The position numbers and the translations under genes were made by a program. The notes beneath the pieces are model-generated. The model was not told the DNA's origin, ran no database searches, and was given only the letters and a program-made list of their open reading frames with translations. From assembly GCA_022747635.1 (NCBI GenBank), contig JAKTNV010000001.1, positions 36,365,351-36,429,350 on the forward strand: a DNA stretch of 64,000 nt, in the 5' to 3' direction. Source of the stretch: Hetaerina americana. Taxonomy: Eukaryota > Arthropoda > Insecta > Odonata > Calopterygidae. This document shows, one piece after another, positions 28,986-42,235 of the stretch (within the stretch, counting starts at the first letter, position 1; each line of letters starts with the position of its first letter).

Positions 28986-31900
28986 ACAGTAGTGTAGTTT
29001 TATGGTCCATCGCAAAATAACCCTAACCGGAGAGACTACTGTTCATTGTAAAATAAATATAAACATTGAGCAGGCATCATAAAATTAACTGAATAACTGT
29101 CAAGCACAATTAAACAAACTCTAGGAATTGGGGAGTCAAATTGCGCCATTGCACGAAAAGTTTTAACTAAAAAAGCAAGCTGATTATTGCAACCATATGT
29201 AAAGTGGGCATTTTAAAAGCATCATTGATGTACATTAATTTTTCTAGAACATCAGCTAAATTCCATGTGATTCCCGCGACCCCTCATAGAATGAAATCAC
29301 TGATCTTCCCAGATTTCTCCGATGAGCGATATCCATGGTGACGAGTTTCTGTAAAAAAAGCTATAACCGATTATCTCCATCATAAGTAATTAAAAGAGCG
29401 ATAGTGAATGTATTTTTCAATCGACGGTTGCTGTGGTCACACTACAACCCCACTGAGTCCGCGGAATATTCATTAGTTGAGTGTAGATTTCCGACAAGAC
29501 AGGCTTTAAAGCAAAAGTCGACTCGATCGGGACGCTACAAGATTTGTCAAACCTGGAATCATTTCCGGCGCTTCAGGCCCCGGAACGACCGAAAACATTT
29601 GCAGTACATCATTATCCAGCCCGCGCTTCGACTCGTCCTACGGCGCACCGCCCAGAAACTCCCTCGGCCTTCTTTAAATCACCCAGTCCGCTGCCCCTCT
29701 CCCCAGTCGCCATGCCTGCCGCCACTTAATTCCCTTCCTCCAGTATTCGTGGGACGACTTACTCCGGGAGAAAGGGTGCCTGCTCCCGGAGCCGAGAGAA
29801 CGGGGGACGTCCGCGCGAGCAGAAATAAAAGAGCGGACTCATACGGAGACGCCTCCATCCCACACACCCCAACCACCTCGTCGTGCCCCTCAACTCTTAC
29901 CCCGGAATGACTGACGCTCACATCCCCCGTCCATCCAGCGATGAGGATTTGGGGAGGGGGGAGGAGACCCTGAAAAGCCCCGAGCCTTCCCCGGCCACGT
30001 AAAACACACTCCATCCCGTTTCTCATCCTTCGTCTCCACCTCTGCCTCTTTCTTCCACCTCTTTTCTCCTTCCCAACCCTTACACTCCTGACACACCCAC
30101 CCACACGAAGGCAAAACGGGAAGTAGTGATAAGTCACGTTCTGGAAAAGGATTTCAGACGGTGTATGGGTCCTGGTGCGACTGTGTGCGTGTTTGCGAAG
30201 GAGATGGGCGAGAGAAGGGGTGGTCTCTCAGAGAAATGGCCGTGGAAGGCGCCCCTCTACCCTGTCTTTCCTCTCTGGGGAGCGAAGTGGTGTATCTGGA
30301 ATCCTTGGGGGGGGAGGGGGAAGAGAGGAGGAAACTCGCTGAGAGGCCGAGTGTGCCCGAGCAGAAATGGACGTCCAGGGGCTGCCCCACGCCGATCTCC
30401 CACCAGCTCTCACACACTCGACCGACCTCGATTCTTCCGCGTATACCTCAATCGGCCAGGCTATGACATTTATTCTACCCTCGCAAATATGGTATAAGGC
30501 AGATTCATTACACTCCTGCGACCTGCGGTTTCTTTTGCAGCTTTTTTCGTGTGGCACTGAGAATTTTCCTTCGCTGCTATCGTGAACAGCTACTGGTTAA
30601 AAAAATGGTTTTTCTGTGGACATCCGCTCCGATCTTTTATCGCTTTTCAGTTTGAAACTTCATTGCTTAGGAACTCCGTTTTTCTTTTCCCACGATGTGA
30701 ATATTACAGCAAAACTGTTATTTCATTCATAAACATCAAATTAGTACTTCTGCGACTTCCTTTATCCATTACCCTAATAACCTTCGTAAGGTTTGTACAT
30801 GTGTGATTCCCTCTGCTCATTTGACCATTATCATTATTTGGTACCACCATTTCTACTACTTTTCTTTTATTTGCGGCTCTTGAACATACTTCACAACCAA
30901 CCAATTAATAACCACCTTCCAATGAATGACCCACATATAATTTTATCTTAAATTCTTCTACACTCACGCTTAAGTTGCTGGCTAACTGTGGAGGTTATTT
31001 TGTGGGAATACTTATATTGCACGAGTTCTTATGCTCGTTATTTGCTCTTTCTTGCTTTCTCTATCGGGGGGAAACTCACTTCCTAGATAAAATTTACTAA
31101 CTTGCTGCATTTTTACTGCACTATTTTCCACGTTACACTCTTGTCTTCACTATTAAATTACCCATAAGACTTTGCTTGCATTTATCCTAGATATATGATA
31201 TCATAATACCACAGTTAATGAAAAAGATATAAGTTTAAAACACGTAACCACAGTAAATGTATTTTGAGGTATTATGAATATTCTTGATAACATTAATTAT
31301 TAAAGCCATAGTTTTCCAAAAGTCCTTACAAACTCCGAACTATTTCTCACTAAATTCTTTTAATAAATAATTAAAAAAATAAAATTATTTTTAATTCATT
31401 CCATTTCGCCAGAGTTACCAAGAGAGTATCCAGAATGACTAGGCGATTGCTCAGAAGCAAAGATTTTGTATTCCACCTTGATCGAAAGAGGATACATTTG
31501 AGCTCCTCTATGCAAGGCACAAAGTTTCTCGATAAATGATGCTGCCTAAGCGTTGAGATGCGCGTCATTTTCGTCGCGTGAACAGTGCTGCCTTTGTTGT
31601 AATTAACGACGATGTTTCACATATTCATGACTAAAATATTTATATAATTTGCCTGGAACAAAAAATAAATTTGCCAAGACAAACGAGGAAATGCAATGCG
31701 CGAAATCCTACCAAAAATAAAGTAAAGATCATTGAAATTTTAACACGTATTGAGTGAAGAAATTCACACATTAACAACAGAATATGCCACGTATCACTAG
31801 CATGCTCAAATGAAATTATTATTTTGCCATCTCATTCTTACCGTGATTATTAACAAATAAAATTGAATCAAAGGAATTACAGAGTAAAAACATTACCTTA

Positions 31901-33790
31901 ATTAATGGCAGTAAAATGGTCTGTAAACAAAGCCATAAATGAGGTGGATAACTCCACTTCTCTGACTAATGGACCCCTTCGCCGCAGCTGTGCCTTGTTT
32001 CATGTGTCTACAAGTCCACGAGTCACAACTTACGAGTAGGTTTTCCACTAGCGTAACTTGCAACTGTTTCACAAGGCCGACATGCAAGAAATTTGGGCAC
32101 GTCGCCCACTGGAATTTGTCACTGGATTCCATTATGAGGCGCTTTAGTTACGATGCACAAATAAATACACATGTCTGGAGTACACGGGGACCTACGAAAA
32201 ACTCACAGGGGAGGGATTCAATATTGAGCAAAGAATAACGCATTAACTTTCGCTGCATGAGATTAGACTCACAGCCAGGGTTTCATTTACTCAGTTGGAA
32301 AGGAAATTTGGATGGAGAAGTAGAAAGGGAACGCAGCACGAAGACAAATCTGCACCGGCTGTAGACCTCCAAATCTCCTAACCCAGGCACCCTCACGGTC
32401 CCATCCAATTTCTGGCATTTATACTAATGCACTTAGAGGGACGCTCATCGCATCATCATTTTTTTGTCCGCACCATCCTTCGCTCACCAAGGCGCACCTC
32501 GACGTAATAAAAACGTCCCTTCCATCTCTGAAAGTCTGATCCTCTCCAAACGTCTATTATTCATGCGTACCCTTTTCTATCAATTCGCATTCACCATTCG
32601 GCCTTTCTCCGCTTCTCCCTCCACTTCACCACGCGCGTCTATGTCTCCGAAGGTCACTGCAATGCCACGCCCCTTCCGATCCTCTCTCGCTCTTATCGCC
32701 GCAATGGCTGTCGCCCCGCTTTCTGAATCATCTCCGCAATTTGAGACGGACGGCACGTAGAAGCGGCCGTGTCGCTGACGAAGTTAAAGGTCACGAGATA
32801 TCCAAACCGTCCAATCGCGATCACAAGTGAGAACTCGTACATTTCACCGAATTCCGGCCTCTTTCAGCGGGCGGAGACACGTGCAGTGAAACTCTGTTTA
32901 CAGACGGTTGTCTTTGTGATTAACCCTGCATCTGCTGGCGGGATATCGATAGAATAGCGGAAGAATTTTGATCAAAGGCAATAAGTTCTCTAGAAATATG
33001 CGTAGTTCAATATTAGTAAAATTTATGACTGTTTCCTGCCCAATTGAAATTACTGGAATGCATGCCTGAAATTATTTAGGCATTCATTTATTTATTATTT
33101 TATTATAAGTTTTTTCTTATTTGGAGGAACCAAATTTTCTGAGCCGAGTAAATAGTAACTGATGATTAAATTACACGAAAAGTATTTAGTCAAGACTTCA
33201 ATATGACCCTAATTTAGCAGAATCCAATCTTGGCTCTCCCTCAACGTTTCGACTGTCTCCCTTAAGGATGGAATTCAGGTTACCCTATTCTCAGGAGACG
33301 GCACTGTTCACTGTTAACACAAATGGAAGTTTTTACTTCTCATGCAAGATTTGAGTGGAGTTTTCTTGTTTCCATCTGATCATTTACACATCAGTTACAG
33401 ACAGTATCAAGGAAGCCAATGTTAGGTTTTTATAACCATTCCCTCCGAAGGGTAATCATAGATATCTTGTTGTAAACTGATTCCTTTTTGAAGTAGATGA
33501 ATAATCGAAAACGATAGTTACCTTTTTAATTGTACACATATTCAGCGCCTTCAACAGCTTTATTACCGTCATAGCGTAGTTACTTATCCTTTATTCCTTA
33601 CAATTCCTTCCAATTATTGACGTACTATTAAGTGTAACATCTAGCTTAATAGCCATGAATTCATCCCAGGCATCAAGTCTTTTGTCTGCCTTTTACTCAC
33701 AGCACCTTACTCTCTTTGTCATTCCCACTGCATAAGCCCGCTACCACAGATATTTTTCTATTCCCTCTCATTCTATATCAAGTTGAAGTA
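28986..33790. other. Non-coding with two G+C/CpG-rich patches
   Basis: Positions 29420-30560 and 32440-32960 are rich in G+C and CpG, with overlapping open frames of up to 168 codons on both strands. Their translations are P/R/S-rich and unrecognised. The sequence between them (30600-32400) is AT-rich and featureless. These patches may be promoters or contain unrecognised exons. I see no decisive splice signals. Confidence 0.45.
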
Positions 33791-34380
33791 TCGAGAGAGA
33801 GAGAGAGAGTGAGAGAGGAATATGGAAGGGTGGCCAACGAGAAAGAGAATAAAATGGAGAAGGAGCGTAAGAGAGGAGAGAATTTCAGTCAAAGTCCACG
33901 TAGCTTCCCACGGAAGAGTGATGGTCGAGTAGGAAAACCCAGGAGAGAGAAGGGAAAAATGGGAAGAGGATTGCGAGAGGAGGATAGCCAGAGAGAAAGG
34001 AATACAGAAAGAGAGAGAGAGGGGCGGTCGGGAAGGGAATGGGGTCGTATTCCTACTCTTGATTCGTTTTAAGAGACATCGAACTTTTCGAGTGATATAG
34101 ATGGATTGGGAAGACCGGAATGGAGTTAGCGCGAGGTAAGGAGGAGGGAAAGGGGGGAGTGGGAGCGGGGAAGAAGGCAGGAAGACAAGTAGGGGTGGTG
34201 GTTAGGGAGAAGGGTGAGACGGCGGACCTCGGAGAGAATGGAGTGGTGAAAGGGAAGGCAGGCCAGGGATGGAGAGGAATAAGGAAATCCAATGGAGAGG
34301 GAAAATGATAAATGAGGGAAAAAATAAGGAGGAATGAGAGGAAAAGAATAGAGAAATGAAGAGCGGAAAAGAATAATCAT
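33791..34380. repeat. Long GA-rich (purine) tract
   Basis: About 590 bases in which the plus strand is dominated by ga, gga and aag units, including a (ga)n run near 33793-33810 and another near 34010-34021. Frames crossing it encode only K/E/R/G-rich low-complexity sequence (plus strand) or S/P/L/F-rich sequence (minus strand). Confidence 0.85.
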
Positions 34381-36257
34381 TGGTTGGCTGAGTGTGAAGA
34401 TCCATTTCGTGAACATATTCCACGTCGAAAGGAAAAATCTTTCCATAACTCAGCGTTGCAGGGTCGACATTAGTCCTTCACATTTAAGGTTTGAGTATGG
34501 AATGCGTTCATGAATTAACTCGGGACTAAATTCATACTCAGGTCAAGTCTTCATTGTAAGTAGTAAAACGCATACGAAAGGTGAGAGGCGCGAGATATCA
34601 TGAACTTGCCCTTCTTTAATAAGCATGTTTGTACATAAAACATGTAAGTTATGCTGAGTTCATCACACTTGAGTACAAGTCAGTTCACTTACACTCGACC
34701 CATTGAACAATTCATTTAGTATTTCTACATCTTTAAAATGGACAAAAACTTAAAGTTGACGGGAATAAGGGGAATACGAGGAAGGCCATTATCATTTATT
34801 CACGGGCTCAGGGATGTTGAGGTTTACTATGAATAGCTTGCATTCTTATGTGTCATTTATCTTTGAAACATTTATTTACATTTTTATATATTAATATAAC
34901 TCTCAATGGAGGACACTGCCAATTTCATTTCACCTTACGAGAAGAGTAACATGGATATGGATTTTCAAATCCCAAAATGAGCCACTGCGCTCATCATTCA
35001 ATCTTTGTAAGCTTTTAGCATAATTTCCTATTAAATGTTTATGGAAACATCATCTATTTTCCCAAACCTTTGGAGCAAATCGCAAATATAACAACTAACT
35101 TTCCAAAATGGATTTTACGAACACTCTTACTTGTAACTCTCACGGTTTTGAATCCGAATTTCGTGGCTTTTCAAATGTGATCATCTTGGAAAACTTTATT
35201 TCAATGCGGTGTGGGGCTATGGCAAATGCTACCTTTATAAAATTAACTGCATAGATTCCTTTCTCATTGGGTTCTGCCAAAGCAACTGGGCTGAACAACT
35301 GCAACTTCTGGTAAAACCAAATCTCATATTGATTTTCTTTAAAATATTTTTGTGAATAATGAAAGATAATCGGCTTTTAAAATGTTTTACGGTAAATGTC
35401 GACATTATTTTGAACAAAATTGGTGTGTATTACATTCAATTAACTGATCATCAACAATTTTGGTGTTTACAATTCCGCAGTGAACTTTAGTTCTCCCTGG
35501 CTCTTTATTTCTCGTTTACACCATTACCTATCATCTTGTTTCATCGCATGTTAAGGAGTTAAATTCTGTATCGCATGGTGTAAATTTAATTCGCGTATTT
35601 ATTTTCAACCATCAAAAGCTGCATTTTAAAACTTTTTGATTTAAGGCATTATAATTGATGCTTAGAATGTTTTCCGAGTAATGTTCATGTTTATTTACCA
35701 AATAAATTTGCCTAACATTGAAGCGCAAATAGATACTTGCATAAACGGTGCATTTTTTTTATTTTTCCATTCAAGTTAATATATTTTAAAACGGATAATT
35801 AAACATTTATACTTTGAATTTCAGATCATATATTAAAGACGACTTTCAGATCAGTTGAAACATAAATATTTATAGCCTACGAGCAAGGGCGAATGTTAAT
35901 AATCCGAGTGTGTCTCAATATAGGTACTTGTTCGTCAAAATAAAATTTATGTCATGGGGGAAATCAAAATTCTACCACATAATTATAAACTACTGTAGTA
36001 AACTTATCCATATCGATAATAAGAAAAAATTAATCGACCCATAAAGTTTATCTTTACAATACGCTTTAATCTCCAAACCGATTTTAAACACTCATATTAT
36101 TATGAGGAATTGAAATTATTGATGCATAACATATCTTGCAATCAACCTTTATGTGATGTTCAAAAGCATTTCCTATGGAGGGTAACTTTTCCATTTGCAA
36201 ATTGTCACATCTTACAAAACTTTTTCTGACCTTTTACATTGAAATATAAAAGTAAAT
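34381..36257. other. AT-rich non-coding stretch
   Basis: There are no open frames above about 60 codons and no repeat or RNA that I recognise. Confidence 0.6.
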
Positions 36258-36500
36258 GGGGATGTAGTAGCCCAGCAGGTTAGGCGATGGACTACTGACC
36301 GAAGGACCTGAGTTCCAATCTCAGGATTGTTTCTAAGTACCCTTAGCTTCACCACAACTGATTTTTGGTTTATAGATCTTCGTCGGGAACCATAGTCAGT
36401 AAAGAGAAAGGAACTGCCCCCCTGCCCAGTGTGCTAATTTCACTCGCCGCTCGCCACGGCACTAGGTCAGCTCTCCACTCGCCTATCAAACCGACTTTCG
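36258..36500 (+). mobile_element. tRNA-headed SINE, family 1, copy B
   Basis: This is the only clear family-1 copy on the plus strand. The head (36258-36330) reads gtagcccagcaggttaggcg (A-box region), then gatggactactgaccgaagg, then a decayed B box (gagttccaatctcagg). The actactgaccg segment is shared with the head of the copy at 51335-51597. The body follows in the same block order: a tgattttt block, cttc-gggaaccata, a gagaaaggaactgcccccctgccc block, and a tail ending catcaaaccg-like. The acceptor stem does not close, so it is not a tRNA gene. The right end is approximate. Confidence 0.85.
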
Positions 36501-39350
36501 GGTGGACAACAGTGGTTTCAACCAATAAATACACAATATTTGGGAATGAGTGAAATATAAATACGCACTACTCTGTTTGATTGACACCAATGTATTGCAG
36601 AAAACGAAACACTTTCCTTATTTGAGTTTATAATTAGATCTACACATGGTTTAAATCAATGATTGTTCATAAACTTCAGGCTTTATACTTATAGAATATT
36701 AAACTAATACAACCTCATAAAATCGTTGTTCAATCTTCCGTAGTACACAGGCGTTTGACGGAAGTGTTTCTCGGAATTAAAAAATCGGCGAGAATCTCGG
36801 AATAGATTTTCTGTCCGTCTTACAACGCTGGAAGTTACACAGACGTGGAGGCGGAAGAATCGCGTCACTTTCCTGGCGCCGAGGCTGAAGTATTTCTGCA
36901 TAAATAAACGTCTCATATTTGTCTATCTGTTTCCCCAGCATTCCAAAAAAGCTTGACTTATTTTGAAGCGAACTTCATTGAAAGAGAGTTCATATTGTAG
37001 GGATAGTGCAGATCCTTAAAATAACAAAGTACATGCTATCAGGGAAAAGATTAATAACGATTCGTATGACTGAAGTCAAACGGGAATTCTAGGAATGACA
37101 CAAAATTGAGAACACTTTTTAAACGCAAGGAGATGTATCGACGTGATGAATCGATGGATGACTGAACTATAAACTTTATTTTGGTCTTCGAATATTTCAA
37201 GATACAGCATTCTTAGTTATTATATTATTGATTATTATATTTATTGCATATATTATTATATTTATGATACATTAGTTAGCGTTTCTTTTCATCTATAAGG
37301 TTTTACGTGGATGCGATCAATGACCTGCATCAAACCTAAGGATAGGAATTATTTCCATCACCAGCATCATTAAAAACTATTGAGTTAGAGACTTATAAAG
37401 AAAATTCTTATATGAAAAATATTACGTGGTGTTCAGAGGGCGGAGGATGAGGGGGAAGGCAAAGAGGAACAGAAGGAAAAGAGAATGGAGATGCTTGACT
37501 GAAGGAGGAAGTGGAGGGAATTTCCCGAGAGGGATCACACACGAACTGTATATGTCCACCCAGCCAGCGGAAACGAAAATGTACGGGACAGCCAGCCGAC
37601 CACGCGGAGGGAGGGATGAGAGTCGAGAAAAATGGGATTGAGTTATTTGTCGACCGGAGAAACATCCCCGCGGTCCAAACGTGGTGGCCGCTGGGTGTTG
37701 ATGGTTGACATTTTTCTTGTAATATCTTTTGAATGATTTTACGTGGATCGCGTACCACTGCACATTATGGGGCATTACAAACTCGCCTATCAGTTAAGAT
37801 TTCCAAACTGTGTGGTTTACGTCACGAAGTATTTAATTGTCAGATGGAAAACCGACGTAGACTCGCGCAGAGTCGGGTTCAGCCGTCAGTCAGACTATAA
37901 ATTACCGGTGGCACGCGATTGGAACAAGTTCGCTGACCCGTGATCCAACTGCTGTATTGCGCATTTCTCTTTTTTCCCCGGGGGGAGGGGGGACACCCGG
38001 GCCGCGAGAGATGGGGAGAGCGGAGGGAGAGCTTGAAAGGTTTTGAGAGGTAAAGGACGTCCCGGATAAGAGCCTTTGATGGATCGAAGGGACCTAAGGA
38101 GGAGAAGGAGGAATAAAGAGAGCAGGAGGATCGGAAAATCGTATTTGCAAAGAGCGCTTCAGGGTGAGGGGTCGGTAAACCCGTTATAAATGGAGCCAAA
38201 TATTGGATGAGTGTGGGAGGAGAAATACTTCCGGTTGAGCTAATATTTTGATTTTATCTCTTCGCGATACATCTAAGGCGGTGTTCAATTCGTCCAAAAC
38301 TCGGTCGAATGAACACAAAAAGCCACAAGACATTCATGCCGGAAGCAATGAGAAATCATAATCAATTCGGCTACAGTCGGTGAGCTATCGTCAACTGCTA
38401 CCATGCACGTGTACAGCAAGATTCCTATGCGGAAATTAATGAATAGGAATATTTTTTCCCGCTGCATTTTTGTAAGAATGCGACTCATTCCCACGCTAGT
38501 ATGCAGCCATAGAAACGACTGTAAAGGCCCAGAATTGACAGTAAGGGCCATAAATATCAATTAAGCATAAATAAAATATTTGATTAGCATTGATTGGCTT
38601 CTTTCATAGTGGACACATTAATAAAACAATGATTTTAAGTTTCGTGGACGCTGATTTACCTTATATAATGAAACCTTAACGGATCGATGTTCAACCATTT
38701 AACAAAACATCCAATTTCGGGAGGAGATCGAACAAAGGGAGACTAGGTCCAGTCGATAAAAGATATAGCAACCGAATTCACGAGCGGAATTTGAAACTTG
38801 ACAAACAAACAAGTATTAGATATTTCATTTACTCTAATTTAAGTATTGATCGTTACATTTTATTTTTAAAGAAAATTATTTTGCCCTGAATATAAATAGC
38901 AGGAAAGAATATCATATGGCCTCACTAGTTGCTATAACGTGTAATTCAATTCTAAAATAGTTGTTTCCATAAAAGAGGCATCGTAGAAAAACTCCTCTTG
39001 GCATACTTCAAAATAATTACTTTTCTAACCCAATATACTATTTACTTCGGAGAATTGCAACAAGGAGTAATAAGGCAATCAATATCTTGCGCAAATGAAT
39101 AAATACATTCTCTTTTGTAAACTCCGCCTTCATAAACCAAGAAAATGATTTGAAGGGCAGATGTGAGTGCACTCAATATTTACTCAGATGATTTAATGAA
39201 CCATTTAACCTATGAACCATGAAATGGCCATCAATACAGGGACATCCTTTCGCAAATTCAAGCTACACTTCAGAGAGACGCACCTCAGTGAATGAATTAC
39301 TGCATCCACACTTGATATGTGTTCTCAGTGGCATCTATTGGAATTACAGA
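36501..39350. other. Non-coding with G+C-rich patch
   Basis: Positions 37430-38200 are G+C-rich with a purine-rich end (37980-38130). Open frames of up to 117 codons on both strands are unrecognised. The rest is AT-rich. A TATT/ATAT-rich low-complexity patch lies at 37215-37270. Confidence 0.5.
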
Positions 39351-39359
39351 GGAAACGGA

Positions 39360-39700
39360 ACGAGAAAGATACCTATACATCTATATCTACATATTACCCT
39401 GCTGGCCATCAAAAGGGTCCATGGAGATAGACGGGCCACTGCAGGAGAAGTAATGGGATTCGACAGGGTATATGCGATGGCTGGACATTGGGAGACAGGG
39501 AGAAATAAGGAATGATGGGATGTGGTAGATGTGGGAGGGGGCTCACGGGGAATGCACACTTCCCATTCGTCAGGAGGACCCAGTCGTAAAACCCAAGGGA
39601 TCGCGAAATTCTCTTTCGCCGTCACAATCAATCTAAACTTGGATTAGCCAGAGTGGAAACTTGGCTAGTGACCGTCATGGTGTACCGAGCAGAGAGAATA
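39360..39700. repeat. Possible dispersed repeat fragment
   Basis: This segment begins with a catctatatctacatattaccctg-like stretch and continues with G+C-balanced sequence. The opening resembles the start of widespread insect repeats that I have seen with 'ctacatctacatactaccctgc' signatures. Only one copy is in the window, so repetitiveness is not shown here. A 95-codon minus-strand frame (39344-39631) crosses it without a known domain. Confidence 0.25.
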
Positions 39701-41809
39701 AGCAGGGTAGCGTACCCTTCCCCAATGTAGTACAACGTTTAATTTATTTTGAAGGAAGCAAATGATAAAGGCTACGCTAGATGCTGAGTTCTGGTCTGAT
39801 TTCGTCTAGACAATGGATACGGGAAATTTGTTAAGGGTTTTGACCCACTTACTTTTTCGTAAAGATTAGATTTTGTTTACGTGAAATTCAAAATATTGTT
39901 AAAACAATATTGTTTACACAAATATGCATATATTTGAATTGCATATATTACATATAACAAAAATGCATACATTAATATTCAGCAAACGGAAAGAGAAAGC
40001 TGTTATAAAACTCCTATATTCGGCTGAGAAGATGTCTGCGCGATCAGAAACTTCAAATATTGCGCGCGCTTTCTTTTGTAAGCATTCTTTCTTGAGATTT
40101 TTGCTCTAAGAGATCGACGGACGCAAAAATGCGGCCATTTTAAAGTTTTTGATCATTTAGAATATTATTATGAAAAGAATATTTCTGTCTTAAAATAATC
40201 ATTTAAGGTAAGGTTTTTGCTTAACAAATATTAGGATGCGAGTTAGGATGGTTATTAAATTCCATACGCCGTCGCGTACCTGTATGTCAGCAAACAATTT
40301 TAGGAAAGAGAGAGGGGTAAAGGCAATGATCGGATATTTCAGGGCTGAGAAGGACGCAAGCCATCCTTAGAAGACATGAAAAGGACGTAGAGGGAGGGCA
40401 TGGGGGAAGAGTACCAGAGGGTTGAACGCGAACAAAGAAAGGAACCGCGGGGTGCCCACGGTGCTTTGTCATCCCGATGAAATACTAGCCCAGGATCATT
40501 TTTCATTCATTTCCGTCGGAAATATGTGATGGTGTCCGGGAAGTTTCCCGTCGTTCAGTCAGGAAGAAACATCAAAGAGGAATCATCACTGGAGGGTTGA
40601 ATCACGCAAACGAGAGAAACTTTTTTCTCGTTGAGTAATTTGACCGACAGATTTTTCATGCAATCACTACCAATTATCGTGTCAAAGCAATGTTTCTGCG
40701 TTAGTCGTACGTGTCAGCCATGAGATATTGATTGAAGTTGAGCTCGAATTGGTTGGACGCGGGGTTACGTATTACACAGCAGCACTTGCATCAGTATTCC
40801 TAGCAATGCGTTCACAACTCAAAGATCACATTTAATAACTGTTTGTCCTGCATCCTTTCCATCAGGTAAATTATTTTCGAGAACTCGACAGCGATCCTTG
40901 GTGATATTTTGTGAAAAACGAAAACAATCAAGAGTGCAAACAAAAAACATGATTGTATACGAAGGTAGGGTTGGTGAAACGTTTAACAACTGCAGGCAGA
41001 TCTCACAGTCGTGGGTCGGGGTTTATCATCTACGTGTATTCATCCTCAAACAGAAAATACCGGAGTAATCTTCGAGGCAACCATGGTAAATTCTCCGCAA
41101 ACGAGGCATATTCAAACATTTAATCGCACTCAGTCAACAAATGAAGCATATTTCGGTTGTGGGGAAGAAAGCTTTCAATACACATATCCTCACAATAGCT
41201 ACCTAAACTTGGCCATCCACTCCGCTACACCTCCAGTGTCTCCAAAACGTTGGAGATTCATACTTTCCAACGGCTTCCTCATTCGCCAAGTACCTTAAAC
41301 GTTCACCAGCCGCATCTTCAGAATCCTCCCGGGGTTCAGAAAGAAAGCGCCTTTGGCGAATGAAAACCATGGTGACCACCACGAACGACAAAACATGCGA
41401 TGACAATGGAAACAGAGTAGTAATGAGGAGTCACGAGGAGCAACAATTAAAAGAAACTCACGGTGCGAGGGAGGAATATGGAGAAGGGAGGAGGGGACGG
41501 CAGCGACGCGAAGAAGCTCCGGAGGGGTTGGCTGAAGGGAGCGTCGGGTGAGGGAAAAGAGAGAAGAGTTGGAGATACTGGGAGAGAGAGAGAAGTGGAA
41601 CGGGGAGTGAGCGGGTGAGCGCGACATGCTGAGGTCGCCGCAGAGATGCTGGAGTTTCCTTTCTCCGGGAGGGGGGGGAGAAAGAGAGAGAGTCAAAGAG
41701 TGGAAGGTGGAGTGAGCTAAGATCCACACTTCAACCACGTCGTCTTGCCAAGTGATCCCCCTTGTACCCTGGCCCTTACCAACCTTAACGTCGCTTCAAA
41801 TAGGAGAGC

Positions 41810-41812
<3 letters not shown>
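39701..41812. other. Non-coding, with GA/CT-rich tract
   Basis: Positions 39889-39912 contain a small AT-rich palindrome (aatattgtt / aacaatatt, 2-base loop). Positions 41460-41710 are purine-rich with gagagag runs, giving spurious S/P/L-rich minus-strand frames of up to 147 codons. Nothing else is recognised. Confidence 0.5.

Positions 41813-41857
<45 letters not shown>
41813..41857. repeat. (AT)n microsatellite
   Basis: An uninterrupted run of at repeats, about 22 units. Confidence 0.97.
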
Positions 41858-41858
<1 letters not shown>

Positions 41859-41994
41859 GATACATAAATGTGTGTACGTGCGTGCGTGTTTGATTGTGAA
41901 TGCACACGTATTTGGCTCGCTTTCGAAGGCTACGGCAATCCGCGGCCCTCACGGGCCGAGTGCGTGACGACCTCTTGGAGTCCACCGCGGAAGA

Positions 41995-42235
41995 GCGGCG
42001 CCCACTATTTACTGTTTAATCTTCTTCGTTTCGCGGGATTTAGCACTTCATCAAGAGTCGCGAACTTTGGTGAGGGGGAGGATAAGGTGAACCCGAAACC
42101 ATCGAGCCCGATGGCCCCGTTAAAAGAGGGGCTATTTTGGGGCGACTCCCGAAGCCTCGAGGGTTAAAACGACTGGCGGCCACGGGATTTATGGTTTAAT
42201 TTTCTCCGTTCGCTGCGTAAACCTCCATTAAGATC
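41995..42235. repeat. Imperfect direct repeat of about 60 bp, 180 bp apart
   Basis: The segment at 41995-42055 (gcggc followed by atttactgtttaatcttcttcg) recurs with changes at 42174-42235 (gcggc followed by atttatggtttaattttctccg). The best 24 bases match at 20 positions. The sequence between is G+C-rich. It could be an old local duplication, or two copies of a short conserved module. Confidence 0.5.

Noticed and set aside
29404..30557. Frames of 74-168 codons on both strands
   Set aside because: G+C-rich composition effect: proline/arginine-rich, without domains and mutually overlapping.
31969..32238. Cysteine-rich 89-codon frame suggestive of a zinc knuckle (C...CKKFGHVAHW)
   Set aside because: The cysteine and histidine spacing does not fit CX2CX4HX4C, and no gag or other element sequence adjoins it.
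33716..34072. 118-codon K/E/R-rich frame
   Set aside because: Translation of a GA-rich tract.
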